From an uncultured Collinsella sp. (GTDB taxonomy: Bacteria > Actinomycetota > Coriobacteriia > Coriobacteriales > Coriobacteriaceae): a stretch of 64,000 bases of DNA. Of the stretch, positions 43,768 through 53,698 are shown in pieces. Location of the stretch: assembly GCA_900541675.1 (NCBI GenBank), contig UQKU01000006.1, positions 29,892-93,891 of the forward strand. Reading direction: 5' to 3'. A program made the position numbers and the translations under genes. Each line of letters starts with the position of its first letter. Position 1 is the first letter of the stretch. The notes beneath the pieces were generated by a model. It worked only from the letters and a program-made list of their open reading frames with translations, made no database searches and was not told the DNA's origin.

Positions 43768-44709
43768 TTAGCGATGTGCCAGCGGGTGGGCCGCCAGGTA
43801 AACCTCAGTCAGCTGCGTACGATCGACATGCGTGTAGACCTGCGTCGTCGATATATCGGCGTGTCCCAAGATCTCCTGCAGCACGCGAAGGTCCGCGCCG
43901 CCCGCGAGCATATGGGTGGCAAAGGAGTGGCGCAACGTGTGCGGATGGAGTCCCACCAACCCCACCTGGCGTCCGTAGCGCTCGCATATGACGTGAACAC
44001 CCTGACGCGATAGACGCCCACCGTTCTTGTTTAAAAAGACCGCCGGCGTCTCTGTCCCACGAGCATGAGCCGCCAGAAGTCGGCGCCCATCACATATATA
44101 GTGCGTCAGGACACGCGCCGCGCTTCCCACCAAAGGGACCAGACGCTCCTTGGAGCCCTTGCCGCGAACCAGCACAAAGCCGTCATCGGCATGGATATCA
44201 CTCACATCGAGCCCCACCAGCTCGCTCACGCGCAGGCCGCACCCATACAGCACTTCCAAGATAGCGCGATCGCGCAGACCCATCTCGCCATCTGGAAAAT
44301 CCTGGTCGAGCAATGCCGAAACATCCTCCACCGAAAGGCACTCCGGCAGGCGCTCGGCCTTTTTTGGCAAACGCAACGCCGCCGTAGGATTTTGGGTCAT
44401 GGCCCCATCGCGCACCAAAAAGGCATGCAGGCCTTTGACGGCAGCGAGCGCGCGCTCCACCGAGGCATCGGAATAGCCCCCATCGCGCCGATCGGCGATA
44501 AAGTCCTCAATGACCCGCCGACTCACGTCCTCAAAGGACGCAATGCCCGTCCGCTCCAGATATGCACAGTAGGTCGTCAGGTCTCGGCGATAGGCGGCAA
44601 TCGTGTTACGCGCCAAGCCCCGCTCGACTGCAAGGTAATCAAGAAACTCCCCCGCCGCCACAGCGAGCGGCGAAGGAGCTTCTCCGATATGTTCCCGGTT
44701 CGCCGGCAA
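43768..44709 (-). CDS. xerD: Tyrosine recombinase, XerD/XerA type
   Basis: Site-specific recombinase that resolves chromosome dimers at dif near the terminus, a role inferred from family. The 313-residue protein has the SAM-like core-binding domain (about 12-105) and the catalytic domain. All active residues are present: Arg160, Lys184, His257, Arg260, His283 and nucleophile Tyr292. Length and domain layout match XerD rather than an integrase. No attachment site or cargo is visible. It lies 2 bases after pyrG and probably shares its transcript. Confidence 0.9.
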   Translation of the reverse strand: MPANREHIGEAPSPLAVAAGEFLDYLAVERGLARNTIAAYRRDLTTYCAYLERTGIASFEDVSRRVIEDFIADRRDGGYSDASVERALAAVKGLHAFLVRDGAMTQNPTAALRLPKKAERLPECLSVEDVSALLDQDFPDGEMGLRDRAILEVLYGCGLRVSELVGLDVSDIHADDGFVLVRGKGSKERLVPLVGSAARVLTHYICDGRRLLAAHARGTETPAVFLNKNGGRLSRQGVHVICERYGRQVGLVGLHPHTLRHSFATHMLAGGADLRVLQEILGHADISTTQVYTHVDRTQLTEVYLAAHPLAHR

Positions 44710-44711
44710 CC

Positions 44712-46379
<1,668 letters not shown>

Positions 46380-46498
46380 TTACCTGCGCTTCCCGTAGAA
46401 GTTGTCCATACACATCTTACGGGTCTTCATTGTAATACTCGAGAAAGAAGCAGTTCGCCATTTTTCACCAAAGTGCTTGCATTTCTCCATCTCGAAAC

Positions 46499-46526
46499 AA
46501 AACGCCGCCCGGGACCCGAGCGGCGT
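46499..46526 (-). terminator. Terminator after the winged-helix gene
   Basis: Minus-strand stem of 10-11 pairs starting ACGCCGC with a short loop, followed by TTTTG. Confidence 0.75.
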
Positions 46527-46550
46527 AACAACATCTTAGGCGGCAGAACG

Positions 46551-46886
46551 TTACCGATCGGCAAGCTCGTCCCTGAGCATATCCCGAACGAGCATACCCG
46601 CGCGGATGCCTTTCAGATACCACCCGCCACGCTCGGTAAGGCAAATACCATTTGCAAGCTGGCCGCCATCCTCGCTATAACGCGAAACGACCTCGATCAA
46701 ACCGTCAGAATCCAAGCGCTCAATTGCGGCGCGGGCTCGATACGGAGACACCCCAACGTGCTCCGCAAGCGTTTTGCGCGAGAAGCCATATGTCCCGCCA
46801 CTTTCGGATTGCTGGGCAATCTCCATCAACACCAGCACTTCGACACGCTTCATATCGTTGACACTCGCACGACCCTTGCCCGCCAT
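46551..46886 (-). CDS. Winged-helix DNA-binding protein
   Basis: A 111-residue predicted regulator. The helix-turn-helix is clear at about 30-65: TYGFSRKTLAEHVGVSPYRARAAIERLDSDGLIEVVSR, with a wing GGQLANGICLTERGGWYL. No ligand domain is present, so it may act alone or sense through oligomerisation. I chose ATG 46886 (MAGKGRASVND), 7 bases after AGAGGAGG, rather than a start 54 bases upstream. It stands between pyrG and the DUF1846 gene, each with its own terminator; its target is unknown. Confidence 0.75.
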   Translation of the reverse strand: MAGKGRASVNDMKRVEVLVLMEIAQQSESGGTYGFSRKTLAEHVGVSPYRARAAIERLDSDGLIEVVSRYSEDGGQLANGICLTERGGWYLKGIRAGMLVRDMLRDELADR

Positions 46887-47075
46887 GGCAGCCTCCTCTA
46901 ACCGAGCACGAGCATCCAGCGCGCCGTGCACGACCGACACACCTCACGATGGCAGGTAATATCCATCATGCGGCATCCCGCTAAGGATGAAACAGTTACG
47001 ATTATTGTATACCGCCCAAATTGTTTTTAGGCAGGTAAACGGCTATTTTTCGCCGAAATAGACGCTTTATTGATC

Positions 47076-47108
47076 AAAAAGCCGTACCGGGCGCTAACCC
47101 GATACGGC
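47076..47108 (-). terminator. Terminator after the DUF1846 gene
   Basis: Minus-strand GCCGTATCGGG-ttagcg-CCCGGTACGGC (11 pairs, one G-T) followed by TTTTT. Confidence 0.88.
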
Positions 47109-47142
47109 CAAAAGGCGATGCAATTACCGCGGTACTTCAAAC

Positions 47143-48624
47143 TTAGCGATGGAAGAAACCACGACGCTCAAACTTGGGCTCGCAGCACACGTTGATGCCC
47201 AGTTTACGCAACACCGTCTCGTCCGTCGGCGAGATAATCACGCTAAAGAAGGCATCGCAACCGCGCAGCTGCTCCAGGCCCGAAAGGACACGAGCGGCCG
47301 TCTCGCTCGTAGCCGAGGTGATCGACAGCGCCATAAGCGTCTCGTCGGTGTGAAGGCGCGGGTTTTTGCTGCCCAGGAAATGCGTCTTGAGCTTGCTGAT
47401 GGGCTCGATCGCCTCGTCGCTGATGACTTCAAGCTCAAGGTCGACGCCCGAAACATGCTTGAGAGCGTTCATAATGAGCGAACTTGCGGCGCCCAGGCGC
47501 GTGGAGGTCTTACCGGTCACCACGGAACCGTCCGGCATGACCATGGCGCCCACGGGACCACCCGTCAGTTGCTCCCTGGTTAAGGCCGCCGAGCGCGCCG
47601 GTGAGTAGTTCTTATCGATGCCGGCCTTCTTCATAATAATCTTGAGACGGTCGACTTGCTCATCGCCCACGCCGGTACGGCGCACATTTTCGACCGCGGT
47701 AAAGTAGCGGCGGACGATCTCCATCTTGGAAGCGTCGCGGCAGGCATCGTCATCGGTGATGGCAAAGCCGACCATATTGACGCCCATGTCCGTGGGACTC
47801 TGGTAGGGGCTCTTGCCTAGGATCTTTTCCATCAGGGCACGGACCACCGGGAAGGCCTCGACGTCGCGGTTGTAGTTGACCGTGGTCTTGTTGTAGGCCT
47901 CAAGGTGAAAGGAATCGATGATGTTGGCATCGTCGAGGTCCGCCGTAGCGGCCTCGTAGGCAATATTGACCGGATGCGTCAGGGGAAGATTCCAGACCGG
48001 GAAGGTCTCAAACTTGGCATAACCGGCGGCGGTGCCGTGCTTATGCTCGTGATACAGCTGTGAGAGGCAGGTGGCGAGCTTGCCCGAGCCAGGGCCGGGC
48101 GCCGTCACGACAACGAGCGGACGCGTGGTCTCGACGAACTCGTTCTTGCCGTAGCCTTCGTCAGAAACGATCAGATCGACGTCGTGCGGATAGCCCTCAA
48201 TGGGATAATGCAGCTTGGCGGGAATGCCGAGTGCATTCAGACGATTGCGGAAGACGTCGGCAGCGGGCTGACCGGCATACTGCGTGATAACCACGGCCGC
48301 GACAGCAAAACCGTTGCCGCGGAACAGGTCGACCAGGCGCAAGACGTCCTCGTCATAGGTAATGCCCAGGTCGCCACGGGCCTTGTTCTTCTCGATATGG
48401 TTTGCATTGATTGCGATGATGACCTCGACGTCGTCGGCAATGCTCTTGAGCATGCGAAACTTGCTGTCCGGCTCAAAACCCGGCAGCACGCGACTCGCAT
48501 GATAGTCGTCAAACAGCTTGCCGCCAAACTCCAAATAGAGCTTGCCACCAAACTGCGAGATGCGCTCCTTAATGTGAGCAGCCTGCAGCTCGATGTACTT
48601 CGCATTGTCGAAACCCTGGCGCAT
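47143..48624 (-). CDS. DUF1846 family protein
   Basis: Cytosolic protein of a conserved family with solved structures but no settled function. The 493-residue product has the family start RQGFDNAKYIELQAAHIKER, a P-loop-like VTAPGPGSGKLATCLSQLY near residue 180, and GGPVGAMVMPDGSVVTGKTS near 375. ATG 48624 sits 6 bases after GGGAG; an ATG eight codons earlier is less likely. It is monocistronic. Confidence 0.88.
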   Translation of the reverse strand: MRQGFDNAKYIELQAAHIKERISQFGGKLYLEFGGKLFDDYHASRVLPGFEPDSKFRMLKSIADDVEVIIAINANHIEKNKARGDLGITYDEDVLRLVDLFRGNGFAVAAVVITQYAGQPAADVFRNRLNALGIPAKLHYPIEGYPHDVDLIVSDEGYGKNEFVETTRPLVVVTAPGPGSGKLATCLSQLYHEHKHGTAAGYAKFETFPVWNLPLTHPVNIAYEAATADLDDANIIDSFHLEAYNKTTVNYNRDVEAFPVVRALMEKILGKSPYQSPTDMGVNMVGFAITDDDACRDASKMEIVRRYFTAVENVRRTGVGDEQVDRLKIIMKKAGIDKNYSPARSAALTREQLTGGPVGAMVMPDGSVVTGKTSTRLGAASSLIMNALKHVSGVDLELEVISDEAIEPISKLKTHFLGSKNPRLHTDETLMALSITSATSETAARVLSGLEQLRGCDAFFSVIISPTDETVLRKLGINVCCEPKFERRGFFHR

Positions 48625-48782
48625 GTGTGGCTCCCGTCCCGTTTCCATTTAATGTCCTAGGCGATTATAACGGAGCCCGCCCTCCCCGATACCCAGACCA
48701 TCAACAGGCACCAACCAAACACGCTCACCACAACCACCGGGGACCCGGGGCAGCTCGTTTGGAACGGGGAACAAGTCACTCA

Positions 48783-48925
48783 GCACCAACAATGAAAACG
48801 TCGCAGGCAGAGCTGAAGCCAGCGAACGGGCACCAGAGCGAGCAAGCTTCCCCCTGCACCAACAAGGGGAACGTCGCAGGTGGAGCATAAGTCAGCGAAA
48901 GCCCGTCAGAGCGAGCAAGGTGACG
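48783..48925. repeat. Imperfect tandem duplication, about 73-base unit
   Basis: Unit 1 starts at 48783 and unit 2 at 48856, both opening GCACCAACAA and sharing AACGTCGCAGG and CAGAGCGAGCAAG. The units look about three-quarters identical. They lie in the 555-base gap between the DUF1846 and YfcC genes, where I see no convincing gene. Confidence 0.65.
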
Positions 48926-49010
48926 TGAAAGAGGAGGGCATAGGCCTTTTGGCCATGCCCGACGATTGAACGTCAGATTGCCGCTCTGGCGGGTTTGCAG
49001 CGTCGACCGG

Positions 49011-49036
49011 TTCCGCGGTTTGGTAAAACCGCGGAA
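49011..49036. repeat. Small perfect hairpin
   Basis: TTCCGCGGTT pairs with AACCGCGGAA around a short loop, directly beside the terminator at 49038-49077. Confidence 0.5.
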
Positions 49037-49037
49037 C

Positions 49038-49077
49038 AAAAAAGCGCCCCCTCCCGCGCACGGAACGGGAGGGGGCT
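49038..49077 (-). terminator. Terminator of the arginine catabolic operon
   Basis: Minus-strand 11-bp perfect stem GCCCCCTCCCG with a 9-base loop, continued by GCGCTTTTTTG. It is 100 bases beyond the YfcC-type carrier gene. Confidence 0.88.
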
Positions 49078-49178
49078 AAAGGTAGGAGTCTACCGGTGGG
49101 TTGACCCCGCTGGACAGACGATGACCAGGTGATCCTTTACAGGATCGTCAAGGTTTCCGTGGGGTACCCGTTGGGTAC

Positions 49179-50657
49179 TTAGAGCATCACGCAAGCGACG
49201 GTCAGGATGATGGCGCAGACGACGGAGAGAGCGACGATGAGCTTAAGGGCAAACTTGAGCCAGGTCGTCCACTCGATCTTGGCCAGGGCGAGACCGCCCA
49301 TGATGGCGCCGGAGGTCGGGGTGAACAGGTTCACAACGCCGATGGCAGAGGAGAAGATCATGACCATGACCTCGGGCGAGAAGCCGAGCTTAACAGCCAG
49401 CGGTCCCATGATAGGCATGGAGACGGTAGCCATACCAGAGGTCGAGGGGATCAGGAAGGACAGGCCGAAGTAGACCAGGAAGCTCATGGGAGCGAAGATC
49501 ACGCCGGACAGGCCAGCCAGAGCATTGGCGGCAGCGTCGAGGACGTAGACGTCGAGGCCGGTGTTAGCCATGAGGACGGAGATACCACGGGCGAGGGCGA
49601 TGACGAGAACAACGGACATCATGTCGGCAGCGCCGGTGATGAAGGTGTTAACGATCTGCTTCTCGGACAGGCCACCGATGATACCGATCAGGACGGCCAT
49701 GAGGAAGAACCAGGTGGAAGCCTCGTCGAAGTACCACTGGCCAATGGGCAGGCCGGTGATCAGGGCAGACCAGCCCTGGACGACGGCGTTACCGTCGGCG
49801 TCGTAGACAGCGCCAGCGTCGAAGAAGTTGGCGACGCCCTCGTTGAGGTCGGCCAGCGGAATGAAGCCGACGATCATAACGACGAAGGTGAAGGCAAAGG
49901 CGATCAGAACACCCTTCTGACGACCGGTGAGCTTGACCTCATTGTGAACCTCGGAAGCAGCCTTGCCGTGAGCCTCTTCGGCGTCCTTGAGCTCCTGCAT
50001 CGACAGGATGGTGGAACCCTTATCAGCCTTGACCTTCTTGGCATAGCTCATGACGAAGAAGATGGACATGGCAGTGGTAACAATCCACAGGACGGCACCG
50101 AGGCCGATGATGATGGACTGGTTGACCTCAATGCCAACGCCGGTCAGAGCGTCGACGGCAGCGCCGACGGCGAACGGGTTAACCGTGGAGCCCAGGCAGC
50201 CGCAGCCAGCGCCGAGCAGGACGGTAGCGGCGCCGACCATCGGGTCGAAGCCAGCGGCCATCATGGTAGCGGCAAGCAGGGCGTAGAAGGGAACGGTCTC
50301 CTCGCACATACCATAGGTGGTACCACCGAGGGAGAAGATGAGCATCAGCACGGGAATGAGCATGATCTCGTTGCCCTTAAGCTTCTGCACCAGGACGGCG
50401 ATGCCGTTGTCCAGGGCGCCGGTCTCGGTCATCATGCCGAGGAAGCCGCCCAGGATCATAACGAAGAGGCAGACGGGCAGAGCGTCAGCGAAGCCCTTAA
50501 TCGGGGCGGTGCAGAAATCGCTCAGACGGGCGGCAGTAACCGCGCCGCCGGACGTGCCGGAGACGATAACGGTAATCACTGCAACAATTGCCAGCAGAGC
50601 AAGAAGAATGGTGAACGATGAAGGCATACCGCGCTTTTTCTTAGCGGTCTCAGTCAT
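49179..50657 (-). CDS. YfcC-family carrier, likely arginine/ornithine transport
   Basis: A 492-residue membrane protein with about 12-13 segments, of the C4-dicarboxylate/YfcC family. Typical parts are GGTTYGMCEETVPFYALL near residue 120, GAGCGCLGSTVNPFAVG near 155 and FLIPSTSGMATVSMPIMGP near 405. Family members placed in arc operons are thought to exchange arginine for ornithine, and the position after arcA and the carbamoyltransferase gene supports that. The true substrate is inferred. ATG 50657 lies about 9 bases after GGGGGG; ATG 50666 touches the G-run and is less likely. Confidence 0.82.
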   Translation of the reverse strand: MTETAKKKRGMPSSFTILLALLAIVAVITVIVSGTSGGAVTAARLSDFCTAPIKGFADALPVCLFVMILGGFLGMMTETGALDNGIAVLVQKLKGNEIMLIPVLMLIFSLGGTTYGMCEETVPFYALLAATMMAAGFDPMVGAATVLLGAGCGCLGSTVNPFAVGAAVDALTGVGIEVNQSIIIGLGAVLWIVTTAMSIFFVMSYAKKVKADKGSTILSMQELKDAEEAHGKAASEVHNEVKLTGRQKGVLIAFAFTFVVMIVGFIPLADLNEGVANFFDAGAVYDADGNAVVQGWSALITGLPIGQWYFDEASTWFFLMAVLIGIIGGLSEKQIVNTFITGAADMMSVVLVIALARGISVLMANTGLDVYVLDAAANALAGLSGVIFAPMSFLVYFGLSFLIPSTSGMATVSMPIMGPLAVKLGFSPEVMVMIFSSAIGVVNLFTPTSGAIMGGLALAKIEWTTWLKFALKLIVALSVVCAIILTVACVML

Positions 50658-50758
50658 AGTTCTCATCCCCCCCTTCATAAATCATTTACTGATCTCGCCC
50701 GAAGCGGCTCTTCCGTGCCGTGCCTGCCGCTCGATCGAGATTTTTACCAGATAAAGCC

Positions 50759-50788
50759 GCTCGGGGTGTTCAACAATACACCCCGAGC
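50759..50788 (-). terminator. Hairpin between the carbamoyltransferase gene and the carrier gene
   Basis: Perfect 11-bp stem GCTCGGGGTGT with an 8-base loop, followed on the minus strand by GGCTTTATC. The T-run is poor, so it may be a partial terminator or an RNA processing/stability stem that sets the gene ratio. Confidence 0.55.
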
Positions 50789-50804
50789 GAGATGCTAGAT
50801 GCAC

Positions 50805-51800
50805 TTACTTGAGCGTGGCGTACATGACGGCCTTGATGGTGTGCATGCGGTTCTCGGCCTCGTCGAAGACCTTGGAAGCGGGGCTCTCGAAGACCTCGTC
50901 GGTGACCTCCTGCTCGGTGATGCCGAACTGCTCGCACTTCTCGGCGCCAATCGTGGTGTTGGTGTCGTGGAAGCTGGGCAGGCAGTGCAGGAAGATGGCA
51001 CCCGGGTTGGCCATAGCCATGACCTCGGAGGTGACACGATACGGGGTGAGCTGAGCGATGCGCTCGGCCCAGACCTCGTCAGGCTCGCCCATGGAGACCC
51101 ACACGTCGGTGTAGATAACGTCGGCACCGGTGACGCCGTCCTTGACGTCGGTGGTCAGCTTGATGGTGCAGCCGTTGGCCTCGGCGATGGGCTTGCAGGC
51201 CTCGATGACGTCGTCAGCGGGCATGCACTCCTCGGGGCCGCAGGCCACGAAGTTCATGCCAAGCTTGGAGCAGACAACCATGAGGGAGCGAGCAACGTTG
51301 TTCTTGCAGTCGCCCATGAAGACGAGGGTCTTGCCCTTGATGTCGTAGTTGAAGTTCTCCTGGACGGTCAGGATGTCGGCGAGCATCTGGGTGGGATGCC
51401 ACTCAGTGGTCAGGCCGTTCCACACGGGCACGCCGGACTTAGCAGCGAGCTCCTCGACATCGTCCTGGGCAAAGCCACGGAACTCGATGCCGTCATACAT
51501 GCGGCCGAGAACGCGGGCGGTGTCCTCGATGGACTCCTTCTTGCCCATCTGCGACGAACCCGGATCGAGGTAGGTGACACCCATGCCCAGATCCATGCCG
51601 CCGACCTCGAAGGCGCAGCGGGTACGAGTGGAGGTCTTCTGGAAGAGCAGAACGATGTTCTTGCCCTCGAGATAGCGGTGCGGAACGCCAGCGCGCTTCA
51701 TGTCCTTGAAGTTCTTGGAGAGCTTGAGCAGGTACTCGATCTCCTCGGTGGTGAGGTCGAGGAGCTTGAGGAAGCTACGGCCGGAGAGGTTAACACCCAT
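50805..51800 (-). CDS. arcB: Ornithine carbamoyltransferase (catabolic context)
   Basis: In this operon it should convert citrulline plus phosphate to ornithine and carbamoyl phosphate; the same fold also serves synthesis (argF), and the sequence alone does not decide. The 331-residue protein has the carbamoyl-phosphate loop [10 protein letters not shown] near residue 56, [25 protein letters not shown] and the catalytic HCLPSFHD near 270 (usually HCLPAFHD). GAAAGGAAACGAACC precedes ATG 51800. It lies 106 bases after arcA. Confidence 0.94.
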   Translation of the reverse strand: MGVNLSGRSFLKLLDLTTEEIEYLLKLSKNFKDMKRAGVPHRYLEGKNIVLLFQKTSTRTRCAFEVGGMDLGMGVTYLDPGSSQMGKKESIEDTARVLGRMYDGIEFRGFAQDDVEELAAKSGVPVWNGLTTEWHPTQMLADILTVQENFNYDIKGKTLVFMGDCKNNVARSLMVVCSKLGMNFVACGPEECMPADDVIEACKPIAEANGCTIKLTTDVKDGVTGADVIYTDVWVSMGEPDEVWAERIAQLTPYRVTSEVMAMANPGAIFLHCLPSFHDTNTTIGAEKCEQFGITEQEVTDEVFESPASKVFDEAENRMHTIKAVMYATLK

Positions 51801-51865
51801 GGTTCGTTTCCTTTCGAAGAAATGAATTACGTAAGTAATTAGTGTTGCCCGTTTGACGGGCGAAA

Positions 51866-51894
51866 CCGGTGCGGTTGTAGGGGGACCGCACCGG
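51866..51894 (-). terminator. Hairpin between arcA and arcB
   Basis: Perfect 10-bp stem CCGGTGCGGT with a 9-base loop. There is no T-run. Like the next hairpin downstream, it may act in RNA processing or stabilise the arcA part of the message. Confidence 0.5.
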
Positions 51895-51906
51895 AAACGG
51901 AAAGAC

Positions 51907-53148
51907 TTAGAGGTCCTCGCGCCAGAAGGGCATGCTCATGCAGCGCGGGCCGCCGCGGCCGCGGGAGAGCTCGGCGGAGGGCACGACGAGAAGGTCCAGG
52001 CCCTCCTTGTACAGCACGTCATTGGTGACGGTGTTGCGGGCGTAGACGCAGATCTTGCCGGGCTCGACGCACAGGGTGTTGGAGCCGTCGTTCCACTGCT
52101 CGCGGGAGGCCGCGATCGGGTCGCCGCCGCCGCAGGGGATCAGCTTGACCTGGTCGACGCCGGTGGCGTCCTCCAGGACGTGCTCGAGGGTGTCCTCGAT
52201 CAGGCGGATGTTCACGTCGCCCGGGTTCTTGCCGGCGGTCAGCTCGTAGACGCGCAGGGTGCCCATGATGGCGGGGTGGATCGTGAACTTATCGACGTCG
52301 ATCTGGGTGAAGACCGTGTCGAGGTGCATGAAGGCGCGCGAGACCGGGATGTCGAAGGCAAGGATGCGCTCGACCTTGGAGTCGGAGTTCCAGAAGATGT
52401 TCTGGGCCATGATGTCGATAGCGGCGGCCTGGGTGCGCTGGGAGATGCCGACGGCGAGGGTCTTCTCGTTGATGTTCAGCACGTCGCCGCCCTCGGTGTG
52501 GAACTGGCAGTCGCGGCGGAAGTACAGGGAGACGTCCTTGTAGTCGGGGTGGTACTTGAAGATGTACTTGCCGTACAGGGTCTCGCGGTTGCGGGTGACG
52601 GAGTACATGCGGTTGAGGTTGACGCCCTCGCCGACGACCGCGAACGGGTCGCGGGTGAAGTAGAGGTTGGGCATCGGGTCGATGATCAGGTCGGACTCGG
52701 ACTCGGAGTTGACCAGGGAGTCGAGGGTCGTGGACGCCGTGAGGGGCATGTCGATCTCGGCCTTGGTCATGCCGGCCATGGTCTTCTTGACGAACTCGAG
52801 GTTGTCCTCGATGGAGTCCAGCTTCTCGCGGACGATCTGCGGCATGTGCTGGCCGCGGATGCCGGCCTCGGCGATGTACTGGTCGGTGAACTCGGCGCGG
52901 GCGCCGGGGACCTGGTCGAACACCTCGGCGACGAGGTTCTCGAGGTAGAGCACCTCGACGCCCTGGTCCCTCAGGATCTGGGCGAAGGTGTCGTGCTCCT
53001 GCTGTGCGACCTCCAGGAACGGGACGTCGTCGAACAGGAGTCGCTCGAGCTCGTCGGGCGGCAGGTTGAGGAGCTCGTCGCCGGGACGGTGCAGGCAGAC
53101 CTTCCTGAGCTTGCCGATCTCGGAAGGCACGTGCAGACCTTTCGTCAT
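51907..53148 (-). CDS. arcA: Arginine deiminase
   Basis: Hydrolyses arginine to citrulline and ammonia, the first step of fermentative arginine use and of acid defence. The 413-residue protein has all family motifs: [10 protein letters not shown], the catalytic EGGD near residue 218, FMHLDTVFT with the catalytic His near 273, and the nucleophile Cys403 in [25 protein letters not shown] precedes ATG 53148. First gene of arcA-arcB-carrier. No carbamate kinase gene is in the window, so the ATP-forming step must be encoded elsewhere. Confidence 0.97.
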   Translation of the reverse strand: MTKGLHVPSEIGKLRKVCLHRPGDELLNLPPDELERLLFDDVPFLEVAQQEHDTFAQILRDQGVEVLYLENLVAEVFDQVPGARAEFTDQYIAEAGIRGQHMPQIVREKLDSIEDNLEFVKKTMAGMTKAEIDMPLTASTTLDSLVNSESESDLIIDPMPNLYFTRDPFAVVGEGVNLNRMYSVTRNRETLYGKYIFKYHPDYKDVSLYFRRDCQFHTEGGDVLNINEKTLAVGISQRTQAAAIDIMAQNIFWNSDSKVERILAFDIPVSRAFMHLDTVFTQIDVDKFTIHPAIMGTLRVYELTAGKNPGDVNIRLIEDTLEHVLEDATGVDQVKLIPCGGGDPIAASREQWNDGSNTLCVEPGKICVYARNTVTNDVLYKEGLDLLVVPSAELSRGRGGPRCMSMPFWREDL

Positions 53149-53698
53149 GGCCTCCTACCTTTCTTTCGGGCCTTACTGGCCGAATGTATCAGCGCCCCTC
53201 CATATGGGACGCTGCTTGCTGACAGCTCTAGTTATATCCAAATTCCATTCGTAATGCTACCTCGCCCCCGAACGGTCAGCAAAGTACGATGAACGGTATA
53301 TCGCATATGATTTCCCATGATGCACTTCAGTTTCGTAAAGCAGATTTTCCTAGGTAAACGTTATTTTTCTAGGAAATCAAGCTTGAACACTCAAAGTTAT
53401 CCATGATTCAAAATTGCATAGTGAAAACGGTTTTCTGCATATAAATGACGCTTGCCCTCGATTCGACCTACATTCGATTATATTCAGCTTGCTATCATTC
53501 TTATTCATACATTCTCACCAGTTGAGTGAGGATATAGATCGCTTGCTCAAAGCACCGGACGTTAGTGCTTCGGCTTGTCAGCGTAAGAAGTAGGTAAAGA
53601 TACCGTTCACGCGATACGTCCGTGCCAGCGGTCGACTAAATTGAGACAATAGTGAATTAGAGTTAGGCTACCGTCCCCTGCGGGGACTGAACGGACAG
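53149..53698. promoter_or_regulatory. 550-base AT-rich divergent control region of arcA and ppk
   Basis: No gene. It holds TTTCCTAG (53346-53353) inverted to CTAGGAAA (53369-53376) with a 15-base spacer. A GAAAAC-g-GTTTTC palindrome lies at 53423-53435, flanked on both sides by TGCATA. A minus-strand TATAAT box sits near 53477-53482 without a matching -35, as at activator-dependent promoters. Regulators such as ArgR or a CRP/FNR-type protein are plausible for an arc operon, but none of the sites is a recognised consensus. Near the ppk start there is a GTCCCC-tgc-GGGGAC hairpin. Confidence 0.5.

Noticed and set aside
43768..44709. Integrase of a mobile element
   Set aside because: The recombinase has XerD length and motifs and lies directly after pyrG. 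There is no tRNA, attachment site, cargo or phage gene nearby.
48649..49039. Open frames of 79 and 87 codons on the minus strand between the DUF1846 and YfcC genes
   Set aside because: They run through the tandem repeat in different frames, and have no ribosome site or recognisable family; the repeat explains the apparent similarity.
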